Assembly: GCF_002878395.1 (NCBI RefSeq) | Contig: NC_061114.1 | Span: 167,803,911 to 167,867,910, forward strand | Reading direction: 5' to 3' | From: Capsicum annuum | Lineage: Eukaryota > Streptophyta > Magnoliopsida > Solanales > Solanaceae | Length of the DNA stretch: 64,000 nucleotides | In this document: one piece after another, positions 43,404 to 55,359 of the stretch | How the letters are laid out: every line of letters begins with the position of its first letter | Numbering within the stretch: position 1 is the first letter of the stretch | The notes under the pieces: model-generated | The model's database searches: none | Told to the model about the DNA's origin: nothing | Seen by the model: only the letters and a program-made list of their open reading frames with translations | Position numbers and translations under genes: made by a program

Positions 43404-45092
43404 TCCTTCCACCCTTGGAGTCCAAGAATCTCTTTTGAACTTCAAGTAATTGATTTTATGATTTTCATGTTTGAAATTAAAGTGTATCCATGATTTCTAT
43501 TTGGATTAAGTTTCTAATTCATGATTTTATATATATTTATATATATTTCATGTGAAATTGATCATTATGTGTGTAGATTTCTGTGAATCCATGATAAACC
43601 TTTGAATTATGAAATTAGAGTTTAATTATGATGCTCACTTGTTGTTCAATACTATCTGCTTATATTGTGCTAACCAAGTGCTTAATAAATTGTCCATATG
43701 AACTATTAAGAGAATGAAATCATGTGAAGTTATCTTATGTGCAAGTTATATTATGCAAGTGTTTGTCAAAATGCCCTAGTTCATACCTCAGTAAACTCAG
43801 TCAGCTAATAGAATTCAGAAGTATTCCTTTAGTCAACGGAACTTAGTGAACTCAGTTCAGTTCAGCTAAACAGTAATCTCAGTAACCATTCAGTCCAACC
43901 TAGTGCAGACTAGAAATCAGTTCAGTATGTATTCAGTTGGAATGTAGGATTTAGCACCGAGTTAACCCAGGGATGGGGGCATTCCCTTCAGCAAAGGGTT
44001 TGACCCTTAGCATCAATCATTGTATTACAAAACTACGCAGCCAGCATAGGTTGAGGTATCTTCCTGCCAAACATTATGAGGGTTGATACTTCTCATCCGA
44101 GTTATCCTGCCAGCGAGGGTTGACGAAAGAGCTTCCTGTTAGAGAGGGTTAACTCATAACTTGTCCTTACCCGTGGCAAGGTATTGACATCCTTTAAACT
44201 GGGGTTACAGGTTGGACCCCAATCAGTTTAGAGAGGGGCATGTCGGTTAGATGATTACCTCCCACATTCTCAGTTCCAGTGTCTATCTCAGAATAGAACT
44301 CAGTTCAGTTTTACAGATTCAGGACTATCAGACATAGTCACTCAGATCAGTATGAAACTCAGTATGTTTCCACAGTATTCAGAACTGGCAGATACAGTCA
44401 TTCAAATAATCAATAATACAGTATTCATAAACTCAGATATCAGTTATTAGTACTCAGATTCAGTACTCAGTATTAGCATGATCTCAGTTACAGTCTATGT
44501 ATTCATGCATGTACTCTTACTCAGTCATATTCATGTTATTTAGTTATTATTGTGCATGCATATGAGCCCATTCATTTCATCCTACCTCACTGAGTACACC
44601 AGTACATTCAAAGTATTGAAGCATGATTTTCTTTGCGCTATGATGTCTTTTATCATAGGTTCAAAAGCATGAGCTCCAGAGCATCCTTAGTAGTTTAGAT
44701 TCTCAGCTTTCAGAGTAGTGGTGAGTCCTCATAGTTCGAGAACATGCTTATTATTTATAGTACTTCAGTTTTATTTCAGTAGATGGAGTTAGTTGGGGGC
44801 TTGTCCCATCAACTCCACAGTTCAGACAGTTAGAGGCTTTTTAAACTAGAGTATTTTCAGATAGTTGTTTAATTTTTTAGTACTTATATTCAGTTTTGGT
44901 ATTTTGATATCGCATTTAGATTTATTTACAAATTTGAACCTTATGGTATATGTTTCCGCCTATTTCCACAATCATTACAGTATTTATTACACAGTTATTA
45001 TAGCAGGTACCATTCATGGGTTAGCTTCTGGTCCTTCGAGATTATGAGAACCGTTTAGCGTCCAGGGTATAGACTCGGGGCATTACAGCTTG

Positions 45093-46571
45093 CCCATCAG
45101 TTTAAGGGTGGAAAACAGTTCTAAGGTTCATCTGTGTACCCAAAACTTTATGAAATAAATGACAAAAGTGAGATGCAAACTATGATCTTGGTCTGAAATA
45201 ATGGACACTGGCACCCCATGCAGCTTAACAATCTCCTAAATGAACAACTTCACATAATCCTCTCCTGAGTAGTTAATTCTTATAGGCAAGAAGTGAGTGG
45301 ACTTAGTCATTTTATCCATAATGACCCAAATTAAATCATACAGAGTCCGAGACAGTGGAAGACCCGTAATGAAGTACATATTAATCATCTTCCACTTCCA
45401 CATGGGCAACTCTATCTCTTGAGATATGCTACTAGGCCTCAAGTGCTTAACATGAACTTACTAAAAAACCATACACTTAGTAACAAAATTTGCTGCATCC
45501 CACTTCATATTTCTCCACTAATATATCTCCTAAAATTCATGGTACATCTTAGTAGAACTTGGATGAACTATATATTGAGACTCCTGAGCCACTATAATAA
45601 TTCTTTCTCACAGCCCATCAACATCAATGACACACAACCTACCTTGGTACCTCAAAATACCATCTCCCCCAATGTCAAAAGCCATAAAATTTTGTTGACC
45701 CATATCATCCTTAATATACATAAGTATAGGATCCAAAGCCTTTTTCTCCATCACATCAGTACCGAAAGATGATTTGTCCACTTTTTTAATAATGACTCCC
45801 CATCCTTACAATCTAAAAGATGAACTCCCAAGTTTGCCAATCTGCGAATGTCCTTCACTAATCCTCTTTTCTCATCATCAACATGGGATAAACTCCCCAT
45901 AGATAACCTTCTAAGAGCATTAACAACAACATTAGCTTTACCTAGGAGGTAGTGAAGACTCATATCATAATCCTTTAGTAATTTAAGACACCTCCTTTTC
46001 CTGAGATTCAACTCCTTCTGAGTGAACAGATACTGCAACACCTCCTTTTCCTGAGATTCAACTCCTTCTGAGTGAACAGATACTGCAAGATCTTATGATC
46101 TGAATAGTTATCCACATGCACCCCATAGAGATAATAGCATCAAATTTTCAATGCAAAATCCATAGTCGCCAACTCTAGATTATGAGTTGAATAGTTTCTT
46201 TCATGAAACTTTAATATTCTAGAAGCATAGGACACCACCTTACCAAGCTGTATCAACACATAGCCTAGTCCCATACAGAATGCATCCAAAAAATACAATG
46301 AAACCATCAGTACACTCGAGCAGGGTCAAAATTAGCACAGAAGTCAGCTTATTTTTTAACTTCTCAAAACTACCCTCATAAGCATCGAGCTATACAAATT
46401 AACCTTCTTTTGATTTAATCTTATTAATAGAGAAATAATAGAAGATAAAATATCCACAAACCTCCTATAATACTCGGCTAAGCCCAAGAAGCTCCTAATG
46501 TCAATCGGAGTCGTGGGTCTAGGCCATTTCTTAACCACCTCAACCTTCTATGGATCCACCTTGATCCCCTG
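45093..46571 (-). pseudogene. Element A integrase core, RNase H and RT thumb
   Basis: In minus order: the RT C-terminal part at 46,538-46,356 (MVKKWPRPTTPIDIRSFLGL, YYRRFV); the RNase H end at 46,041-45,751 (FTQKELNLRKRRCLKLLKDY, and KANVVVNALRRLS where V-A-D-A-L-S-R is usual); the integrase core at 45,442-45,236 (SQEIELPMWKWKMINMYFIT, where the usual catalytic Asp of M-D-F-I-T-G-L-P is Tyr; KSTHFLPIR) and VPVSIISDQ near 45,200. Frames are broken between these, and a 50-bp tandem duplication lies in the RNase H part. Integrase would be inactive even if expressed. Confidence 0.85.
45989..46088. repeat. Perfect 50-bp tandem duplication in element A
   Basis: The unit starting CACCTCCTTTTCCTGAGATT occurs twice head to tail with no mismatch, within the RNase H region. 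50 is not a multiple of three, so it also shifts the frame. Confidence 0.95.
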
Positions 46572-46576
46572 GTGAG

Positions 46577-48074
46577 TGATACGCCCAAATTATACCCCTC
46601 TTACGAGAGAGTAAGCGGTTGTTGTCAAATATATAACCCAACTAGGTTGGGGTTGAATGCCACAGGGAATAAGGTGTCAATCAAGTCTATTTATAATTAA
46701 AACGATGATTAAAGTTTCTACTTGCTTCAGAACTCAAAGCTAAAATTTCAATGGTTCAAATCAATGATAGAGAGAAACTAGGGTTTTGATCACTATGATT
46801 ATCAACCCCTTATTGAATAATAGTTGTAGTACTAGATTCTTTTGACTTGTGGGAAGCACCAAATTATCAGTATTGACAGTCCATATAAGTGTTTCTCAAC
46901 CTACCTAGATGTGTACTCCCTAATTCTCTCAAACTTAGGAAAACCTTCTATTCATACTAAATTTATCTCGAGTTGATTAATCTTGTTACAACATTAATCA
47001 TTAGATGGAAAATTAACCTTCCCAAATCCTCGTTGATAGTTCACTACCTTTAGTTTATTTCTCAGTTCGAGGAAGCAACCATAAGGCTAGATCTATTAAT
47101 TGTAACCAATAGAAAACAGTCGTTACAAATGAATTATCAAGATGTTCCCACAATCACTCAAACCCTAACCAACTATTAAATCCATGAAGGAATAATCATA
47201 GATCCCACAACCCTAGTTATGGGCTTTAGTTCCACATGAGAAAGAAAGAGATAGCAATAATTGTATTCCTCATTTAGAGAAATTAAACTTACAAAAGATG
47301 AAGTCTGAAGTTGATTCTCTCTCAAGTTCAAGAAAAAGTTCCCAAAACCAAATCACAGAGTTGAAAATTGAATTCTAAGTTAAGAGGCCCAAAAAGAGGT
47401 GACTTTTCCTTTGGAATAAGTTCCAGATGCTTAATGAAATCCGAAAAGCTTTTATTTATATCTGTAACTTAAAGGAAATTCAAAACTAAAAATTCAGATT
47501 TTCGCTCCTTTAGCTGACGATATTTGTGATGACTTATCACAAATCTGATGACATGTGTGACGACATGTTTGATGACTTATCAGGAGTCTGACGACTTATT
47601 AAAAAATGTCGTCAACTCCTCTTCAAATTCTATGTTTACTGCCTTCGGTTGACGACAAGTCCTAACAATTTATCTGGAAGTTGATGACTTATCAAAAAAT
47701 GTCGTCAACTTTTGTTCAAATTCCATGTTTGTTGCCTTTAGATGACGACAATTCCTGACGGCTTATCAAGAAGTTGACGTCTTACCAGAAAATATCATCA
47801 AAAATGCTTCACCTTTCTTGTTCTCTGCCTATGTGTGACGACATGTTCTTATAGCTTATTAGACCAAGTCATCGGATGAAATCTTCAGAACTTAATTTCT
47901 TGCATCTTTCACCAAAAATCATCCTTCTCAACATATCTTTCCTATATGTTCTTGAATCTTGAATTTCCTACAAAATCACATGAAATACCATAAAAAACAA
48001 TGATAGTTACCTAAGAACTTACAATTATTCCAAGTTAAAAGTCTTAAATGTGCTAACAGAAGGCCAACACATCA
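46577..48074 (-). repeat. 3' LTR of element D
   Basis: 1,498 bases, closely matching the right LTR but lacking about 50 bases near 46,710 and carrying its own changes. Both contain several copies of GACGAC(A/T)-type motifs such as TGACGACATGT and GATGACTTATCAGA. Confidence 0.9.
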
Positions 48075-49690
48075 ACACCCTCAACTTAAAATAATTGCTT
48101 GTCCTTAAGCAACTATATAACACCATACTATGATGCTTAACTAAGAGAAACATAAGATACCTATGATAGTTGATTATCAATTTTAGCTCAACACACATTA
48201 CCCTCTCCATGTTCAGTCACTCTAAACCCAGTTGTGTATATCAATAAAGATCAACAATGTGACAGACAGGAATTAATATATGGCATCAAATTAGTAACAA
48301 TAACCATGCATATGTACAAGTTACACTACCCGAACAAGTAAGCAGCTAGAAATACAATCGATATGTCCTTACAATAAAGAAGTCCCTCTTCACTCATATA
48401 TGAAACAAGGACGTAAATACAGGGATGGTCAAGAGACACTTACTCTCAGAAAGAAGTTCCAGTCAATGTATTCCAAATACCATAAGCTTTCCCTTATTTT
48501 CATCACCGAGGCTTTCAGATAGTTAAGCTAGGATTACTATAGGACTTTTCTTTAGCTTGTAATGTAGGCTTGGGGCTGGTATGATACACAAGGATATTTA
48601 AAGTGACGAAGCCTCCTTGGCACTATACTATTTTTAGGATCTCACTTATCAACCTTTAACTTATTTCTCCTTTTCTTTATTAAAGCTAATTTAGGCTGGA
48701 TGTGGTCCTTTAGTCTTTCATTTTCTCTTTTTCACAATTTTTCTTTCTAATTCTTTTTCTTCCACACCCAGCCTTGCATATTTTTTTTAACCCTTCTTCA
48801 TACTCACTTACATCATTTACCTCTATGATAGCCACCCTCTACTTAGGCGATTTGCCTAAGTTAAAGTGCACAATGCCCAAGAAGGACCAGGGCCAAAACA
48901 GGTTCATTGTGATACAAGTGGGAAGGTGATAGGTATAATAATAAAAAATATAGGCATTCAGGCTCAAAATCAGGATCAAGGGATATTATTCAAACATGGA
49001 AGGTCATTTAGGCTAAAAGTAGACTAATATCAAAAATGGCCTATGATCCTTTCCTAACCACTCTCGTACAACCAAGGCAAGACAAACCGAGCAAGTTTTG
49101 GATTTGACACACAACGGGAACTAGGTAGTATCTCACAAACACATGGCACAAAGGTACATCACAAGCTACTAGCTATCCGGTTCATTTTATTGTTATCGAT
49201 GATTATCATGTCCTTAATACCAATGCCATAAAAAAATTCACAATAGTCACATATAGATGCACATCACACGGTTACAAAATATACAATTGGATAGGTATTT
49301 GTCATTCCCTAAAATTAACAAAAAAGAGAAAAAAATATGTCAACTGCCCTAGATACTTAATTCTCTCCCAATTAACCACAACACATCACAAAATAAAACA
49401 CAGTACGCCTAAACATATCGGATCTACTAGGAACAAGACTCTAGGAAAAAGAGGCATGGTAACAAAAACCCCAAGTGTACATCAACACCCACAAGCAATC
49501 TCACACCCTCAACTTAAAATCATACATTGTCCCCAATGTATCAAACCAAAACAAGAGAGTTAGACATATACCTGTGGCACCATAGGTGCAGATGTCAATC
49601 ACATAATACAAATACAAATAACAAAATTCCTTGGTTATCTCCCAAGCATCACTTGATTTAATGTCGTGGCACGACTATGTTATCTTGACA
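48075..49690 (-). other. Non-coding 3' interior of element D
   Basis: About 1.6 kb without supported coding. The phrase CACCCTCAACTTAAAAT occurs at both ends (about 48,076 and 49,506), followed by ATTGTCC/CTTGTCC, so the segment may be bounded by a direct repeat left by a deletion that removed pol. A polypurine-like GTTGAGGGTGT lies just before the 3' LTR on the minus strand. Confidence 0.5.
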
Positions 49691-49692
49691 AC

Positions 49693-50538
49693 TCAAAATT
49701 CATCAAGATACCTTGAAAGTGCCTCATCCCTAGTTGGTGCATCTTTCCCATATTCATAGAATACATCAATGATCGAGAAGACACTTATCTCTTTTTGCTG
49801 TTTTATGAATTGATGCACTTCAAAACTAACTTCTTTCCTACTAAGCCTAAACTTTAACTTATTTAGCTCCATATCAACTAACACTCTCCCATTTACTAAG
49901 AATGGTCTACCCAAAATTATGGGCACTTCGAAGTCTACTTCGCAATCAAGGATCACAAAGTCAGTAGGGAATATAAAATCAACCACCTTTACAAGTACAT
50001 AATGTAGCATACCGATCGGCCTTTTCACATACCTATCCACCATAACTAGTCTGATGTTAGTGGGTATGGGGTCTCCCAAACCCAACCTTTTATAAAAAAC
50101 TAGAGACATCAGATTAATGCTCGCTCCCAGATCACATAAGGCCTTAGAAAATTCCAGAGATCCAATCGTACAAGGAATAGTGAACGCTCCTGGGTCTGCC
50201 TTCTTTTGCACCAAGGACCTTGTAGAAATAACACTATAATGATAGAGATTATCCAACGGTTCATAGGTTACTGCTCTTTTCTTCATCACAAGATCTTTCA
50301 TAAATTTAGCATATCCTGGCATTTCCTTAAGTGCTTCAACTAAAGGCACGTTCACTGTCAATTGCTTCAATATAGCCATGAATTTGCTAAACTTGCCTTC
50401 ATCTTCTTTCTTCTTTAATAGTTGTAGAAATGGAGGTGGTGGCCTTGGGATTTCAACTGGGGCAACTTTTACCTCCTTTTTTATGCCTTGCTCCACATCA
50501 CTAACATGCTTCGGCTTAGGTGGTTGTTCCACTTCCAC
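49693..50538 (-). CDS. Element D gag C-terminus and aspartic protease
   Basis: 281 codons. Residues about 36-90 (FLQLLKKKEDEGKFSKF, VNVPLVEALKEMPGYAKFMK) are the gag C-terminal region typical of Athila/Tat elements. Residues about 118-245 form the retroviral-type aspartic protease with the active site DLGASINLM (D136, codon at 50,133), then GRPFLVNGRVLVD as the second conserved part. It would process the gag polyprotein. The frame is open but its start is artificial: the natural reading comes from the upstream gag part in another phase, joined by a shift at an A-run near 50,545. The chain ends at 49,693, where RT would follow in a full element. Confidence 0.85.
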   Translation of the reverse strand: MEVEQPPKPKHVSDVEQGIKKEVKVAPVEIPRPPPPFLQLLKKKEDEGKFSKFMAILKQLTVNVPLVEALKEMPGYAKFMKDLVMKKRAVTYEPLDNLYHYSVISTRSLVQKKADPGAFTIPCTIGSLEFSKALCDLGASINLMSLVFYKRLGLGDPIPTNIRLVMVDRYVKRPIGMLHYVLVKVVDFIFPTDFVILDCEVDFEVPIILGRPFLVNGRVLVDMELNKLKFRLSRKEVSFEVHQFIKQQKEISVFSIIDVFYEYGKDAPTRDEALSRYLDEF

Positions 50539-51023
50539 ACTTTTTTTTCCGAACTTCCCAACTCCACAGGCACCACTGAAGATTTATCAACCGTCTCCCA
50601 ATCCATTTTGACCACATCAGAATGAGAGGATGCCCCCAATCCTGGACTAGATAACATCTTACCGCTCCTAATGGTAATAGCCATACACGATCCATCTCTA
50701 TATAAATTGTCCCCATCATTGTCAATATCAAACTGCATAGCTTATCGATCTAGTCTTTCTATGAATGGATGATTTTGATTAACAGGTGCAACTACTCCCG
50801 CTGAACGCCTCCTATTAGCTGGGTTAATTAAATCGTCATCTTCCAGGTCCTCTTCATCCGGATTTTGTACCCGCCCTGGGTTATCTACATTCTATTGATT
50901 TAAGTGAGCCCTAGTCAAGGTGGCTAGTCTTCCTGCTTCTTGTGGGTTTGCCATTCTACCGATCAACTGAGGTTCTGGATGTACTAGTAATAATGGTTCC
51001 CCTGAACTCCTTGTACTTGGCAT
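50539..51023 (-). pseudogene. Element D gag N-terminal part
   Basis: From the ATG at 51,023 the frame reads MPSTRSSGEPLLLVHPEPQL, has a stop after RAHLNQ, then continues with acidic sequence. The piece at 50,738-50,481 has MQFDIDNDGDN and SCMAITIRSGKMLSS, the conserved point just before the gag C-terminus. The central gag core expected between these parts is missing, so an internal deletion is likely. The junction to the protease frame lies at a run of A (minus strand) near 50,540-50,550, a natural slippage site. Confidence 0.7.
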
Positions 51024-51126
51024 ACTCACTAACCACCCTGCAGAGAACAAAAACAACAAATAAAAGTAACACCAAGAAACTTTCTACAAGCCAATTATCA
51101 CAAATATACTCAATTTGAAATCGTAT

Positions 51127-51144
51127 TCCCCGGCAATGGTGCCA
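51127..51144 (-). other. Primer binding site of element D, tRNA-Asp type
   Basis: The minus strand reads TGGCACCATTGCCGGGGA five bases from the LTR end. This differs by one or two bases from the T-G-G-C-G-C-C-G-T-T-G-C-C-G-G-G-G-A site of Athila/Tat/Ogre elements. Confidence 0.85.
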
Positions 51145-51149
51145 AAATT

Positions 51150-52662
51150 TGATACGCCCAAATTATACCTCTCTTACGAGAGAGTAAATGGTCGTTGTCA
51201 AATATATAATCCAACTAGGTTGGGGTCAAATCCCATAGGGAATAAGGTGTCAATCAAGTCTATCTGTGATTAAAATGACTGATAGATAATGGTTTTCTTT
51301 AATTGGGGGGTTTTTTCAATCAGATGATGATTAAAGTTTCTACTAGCTTCAGAACTCAAAGCTAAAATTTCAATGGTTCAAATCAATGATAGAGAGAAAT
51401 TAGGGCTGTGATCACTATGATTATTAACCCCACATTGAATAATAGTTGTAGTACTGGATTCTCATGACTTGTGGGAAATACTAAAATATCAGTATTGACA
51501 GTCCATCTAAGTCTTTCTCAACCTACCTACATGTGTGCTCCCTAATTCTCTCGAACTTAGGAAAACCTTCTATTCACATTGATTTTATCTCGATTTGATT
51601 AATCTTGTTATAGCATTAATCATTAGATAGAAAATTAACCTTCCCAAATCCTCATTGATAATTCACTACCTTTAGTTTATTTCTCAGTTTGAGCAAGCAA
51701 ACATAAGGCTAGATCTATTGTTTGCAACCAATAGAAAATAATTGTTACAAAGGAATTATCAAGATGTTCCCACAATCACTCAAACCCTAACAAACTATTA
51801 AATCTATGAAGGAATAATGATTGATCGCATAAACCTAGTTATAGGTTTTAGTTCCACATGAGAAAGAAAGAGATAACAACAATTGTATTCCTCATTTAGA
51901 GAAATTAAACTTACAAAAGATGAAGTCTGAAGTTGATTCTCTTCCAAGTTCAAGAAAAAGTTCCCAAAACCCAATCACAGAGTTGAAAATTGAATTCTAA
52001 GTTAAGATGCTCCAAAAGAGGTGACTTTGCCTTTGGAATAAGTTCCAGATACTGAATGAAACCGTAAAAGCTGCTATTTATATCTGTGACTTAAAGGAAA
52101 TTCAAAACTAAAAATTCAGATTTTTGCTCCTTTAGATGACGACATTTGAGACGACTTATCACAAATCTGATGACATTTGTGACGACTTATTTGGAGTCTG
52201 ATGACCTATCAGAAAATGTCATCTCCTCTTCAAATTCTATGTCTGCTACCTTTGGCTGACGACAAGTCCTGAGGGATTATCAGAAAGTTGATGACTTATT
52301 AGAAAATGTCATTAACTCCTCTTTAAATTCCATGTTTGCTGCCTTCAATTGACCACAAGTCCTGATGACTTCTTAGAAAATGTCGTCAGAAATACTTTAC
52401 CTTTCTTGTTCTCTGCCTATGTGTGATGACATGTTCTTATAGCTTATTAGACCAAGTCGTCGGATGAAATCTTCAAAGCTTAATTTCTTGCATCTTTCAC
52501 CAAAAATCATCCTTCTCAACATAGCTTTCCTATATGTTCATGCATCTTGACTTTCCTACAAAATCATATAAAATACCATAACAAACAATGATAGTTACCT
52601 AGGAAATTACAATTATTCCAAGTTAAAAGTCTTAAATGTGCTAACAGAAGGCCAGCACATTA
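51150..52662 (-). repeat. 5' LTR of element D
   Basis: 1,513 bases, TGATACGCCC at the left end and CACATTA (from CACATCA) at the right. Confidence 0.9.
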
Positions 52663-52667
52663 GCGAG

Positions 52668-53448
52668 AAACAACATAACCAATAAAAGTCACATTATTCA
52701 ACCAAACCTCACACTTAGAAAATTTAGCATATAATTTCTGGTCGTTAATAGTCTACAACACAATTCGGAGGTAATTGGCATAATCCTCTTCACTCATTGA
52801 ATACACCAAGATATCATCAATAAACACTATTACAAATAAGTCCAAAAACTTCCTGAAAACCTAATTCATAAATCCATGAATGCAGTTGGAGCATTAGTCA
52901 ACCCAAATGACATGACCAAAAATTCATAGTGACCATAGCGGGTTCAGAAAGTAGTCTTAGGAATATCAACCTCCCAGATGATACCTCAAAAAAATATCAA
53001 TCTTAGAGAAGCGTCTAGCCCACTGAAGCTGATAGAAAAGATCATCAATCCTAGGAAGAGGGTACTTATTCTTCACTGTCACCTTATTCAGCTGATGATA
53101 ATCTATATACATCCGAAGAGACCCATCTTTCTTTCACAAAAAAATCATAAGAGCACCCCAGGGGGAAACACTAGGACAGATGAAACCCTTATCAAGAAGA
53201 TATTTAAATTGTTTCTTAAACTCCTTTAATCAAACTAGAGCCATTCTATAAGGAGGAATATAAATATGATGGGTATCTGGTAGAAGATCAATGTTGAAGT
53301 CTATTTCTCTGTCGAGATGAATTCTAGAAAGATCATTAAGAAAAACTTTAGGAAACTCGCTAACCACGGGGACAGATAGCAATGAAGGACTTTCAGATTT
53401 AGAATCCTTAACTTGAACTAAATGACACAGACACCCTTTTGGAATCAA
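52668..53448 (-). pseudogene. Element A reverse transcriptase, N-terminal part
   Basis: The frame at 53,448-53,230 reads PVVSEFPKVFLNDLSRIHLD and IDLLPDTHHIYIPPYRMALV, the linker between protease and RT. Lower-quality frames to 52,668 carry the palm region: GHYEF-like, FIDDILVYS in broken form near 52,830-52,780, and the post-catalytic helix. Element D inserted at 52,662, cutting RT in two; the rest lies at 46,571 and leftward. Several stops are present. Confidence 0.75.
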
Positions 53449-53547
53449 TTTGTGGGCTTTAAGATAAGAGATGAACCTCCTTCTAGGAACTATGGAACTC
53501 CCTTCCTACTCTAATACCAGTTCTTTTGGAAAGTGGAAATTGACTTT

Positions 53548-53787
53548 TTAGGTCCTACAATCCAGAGATGCATAGCACGAATGAAGCCAGTCCATCCCAA
53601 AGATAACATCAAACTCTATCAAATCCACTAATGTCTTTCTATGAAAGATAGACACCATACAACCCTTAGAGATCCTTCTAGAAACTACAGGAAAAAGTTC
53701 AAAACTCTCAAGACCAAAACCAAAATGCACAACCACATAAGGGGTCACATAAGAAAGGGTAGACCTTGGGTCAAAAAAGTAATACAT
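53548..53787 (-). pseudogene. Element A aspartic protease
   Basis: 80 codons reading MYYFFDPRSTLSYVTPYVVV, then GCMVSIFHRKTLVDLIEFDV and FGMDWLHSCYASLDCRT. The active-site motif is D-P-R-S, where related elements have D-P/S-G-S/A; the Gly to Arg change should disable it. It follows gag and precedes RT in A, as expected. Confidence 0.8.
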
Positions 53788-53799
53788 ATCATGAGAGAA

Positions 53800-55160
53800 A
53801 GGTTATAACATATCAGCAACAACATCTGGAGATGCCTAAAATTTCTGGAGAGTAGCAAGTGCATTGAGACAATTTCGGCTAGTGTCGGTACCAGAAGTAG
53901 AACCCTTTGGAGCAGGAGTTGAAGATATGGCAACCAAAACCTTATTAACTCTAGGAGCAACCCTTGCAGAGGGACAATTTGCTAAATGTTACCTAGATGG
54001 ACACAATTATAATGTTGATTCCTTCCCTTCTCACATTAACCATGATGAAATTGCCCACAAAAATGACTAGAAGGATAAGGTAGGGCTGATTGAGCTGCAC
54101 TATCCTGAGATTGAAAAAGAACCACCACTAGCCTAAGAACAATGATCGCTCAAAGGTTTGGGATAAGGAGCACTAGTCGACGAATAAGAATTGCCCTAGT
54201 TCTTCTTCTTGGTCCACTATCTACCATCTCTCCTACTATTCTACTGACCCCCACTATGCTCTAAATACCTGAACTTCTTTCTCTATCTCTCCCCAACCTT
54301 TACCTATTTTTTATTCATTTATAATCTATTGTACATAAACCACGAGTCTAGAGATATCCATATCATTATTCAGCATTGTAGCCTTATACTCCTACACCAA
54401 GTCTCGGGACAACCAAGAAGTAAACTTCATCATCTTGGATCTCTGGCTAGACACCAACTCAGGAGCATAAATAGATAGTTGCTGAAATTTTAATGAATAC
54501 TCTTTCACACTCACCTTTCTCTGCTTCAGATTAGCAAACCCCTCTGCTTTAGCTTCCCTCGACTCTTAAGGAAAAAAATGATCAAAAAGGCAAAAAAAAC
54601 TCATCCCATAATGTCAGCTCCGCATCATCACCCCTTAACTTCTCCCAGTCCTCATACCACTAATAAGCTACATCTTTTAACTTATATGCAATAAACTCTA
54701 CACCTTCAGAATCATTAGCATTTATAACTCTTAAAATCTTCTCAATCTCATCCACAAACTCCTGAGGATCCTCCTAAACCTTAGAGCTTGTAAAGGCTAG
54801 GGGATTCAACCTTATAAACTGTCAAACCCAAGTGACCTTAGATAAAGGAGAAATTGAACCAACACGATATGACTAATGAGACTAAGATCTCACCAACTAA
54901 GTGAGAAAGTGAATAGACCAACAAAACTCTGCATTAGAGATGTCCCCTTGAGGTGGCTGATCATAAGTATCACCGCTCTAAGAAGCCCAAGAAAGACTAG
55001 TAGGGACAGATAGAACTCCAAGTGGAGAAGTACAATCAGGAGAAGAGACCCTAGACCGGGTCTGCACTTCATACATAGGGTGAGTACCCTAAACGTTGTC
55101 CTCAGGTAGGACAGAGTTCTTGGTAGAGTTTCTACAAACATCAGATCTTTGGGAAGGCAT
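53800..55160 (-). pseudogene. Element A gag
   Basis: From the ATG at 55,160 the frame starts MPSQRSDVCRNSTKNSV and TRSRVSSP. After several stops it has RLNPLAFTSSKV, EDPQEFVDEIEKILRVINAN and EGVEFIAYKLKDVAY, WYEDWEKLRGDDAEL, the retrotransposon gag core. The zinc-knuckle area near 54,060-53,990 is frameshifted (FHHG, HYNCVHLGN), so a clear CCHC box cannot be read. The reading ends near 53,800 just before the protease. Confidence 0.75.
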
Positions 55161-55337
55161 GATCTGAAATGAGAGGTATCCAGGAGTTAGAGAAGTTTCA
55201 TAACACTACACTCTATAGCTTAAAAATAGAACACAAGAAAGGGAAACATTACTAAATTCCTTGTAACCTCCTTATTATAAGTGTAGCGCATTGCACACCA
55301 TAAAAAGGACTCTACTCGACATAGCTTTTTGGACACC

Positions 55338-55355
55338 TATCGTGCTCTGATACCA
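55338..55355 (-). other. Primer binding site of element A, tRNA-iMet type
   Basis: The minus strand reads TGGTATCAGAGCACGATA, perfect to the initiator-tRNA complement over 12 bases, four bases inside the 5' LTR. Confidence 0.85.
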
Positions 55356-55359
55356 ACCT

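Larger units (their letters stand above)
39587..45087 (+). mobile_element. Solo LTR E (about 2.34 kb) split by solo LTR F
   Basis: Starts TGTAAACCCC and ends CGGGGCATTACA, bracketed by GCTTG (39,582-39,586 and 45,088-45,092). The integrase sequence of A is continuous across it. Plus orientation is inferred from CTATAAAGCAAATATAG (about 40,098), a TATA-like box followed by a leader with AAAACCCTAG. Its own sequence is 39,587-40,246 plus 43,404-45,087; the middle is LTR F. The right part is rich in TTCAGT-like short units. Its shared sequence with the solo LTR at 1,883 (reverse strand) makes them related families. No coding region is present. Confidence 0.85.
46577..52662 (-). mobile_element. 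LTR retrotransposon D (6.09 kb), gag-protease only, Tat/Athila-like
   Basis: LTRs at 46,577-48,074 and 51,150-52,662 (ends TGAT/ATCA) enclose about 3.1 kb. The flanks GTGAG (46,572-46,576) and GCGAG (52,663-52,667) are a 4/5 target duplication inside the RT of element A. A primer site of the tRNA-Asp type beside the right LTR sets the minus orientation. The interior encodes only gag parts and an aspartic protease; no RT, RNase H or integrase is present, so it would depend on a relative for copying. The gag-protease sequence (AITIRSGK, DLGASINLM) is of the Athila/Tat type. Confidence 0.88.

Noticed and set aside
45419..45772. 117-codon plus-strand ORF
   Set aside because: Antisense to integrase/RNase H of element A.
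52978..53229. 83-codon plus-strand ORF
   Set aside because: Antisense to the RT of element A; a similar antisense frame appears at 60,976-61,194 opposite element B RT for the same reason.
53864..54070. Plus-strand ORF with a protein-like composition
   Set aside because: Antisense to element A gag near the zinc-knuckle region.
54890..55141. 83-codon minus-strand ORF rich in Leu
   Set aside because: Alternate phase of element A gag. The correct phase starts at 55,160 and gives gag-like sequence.
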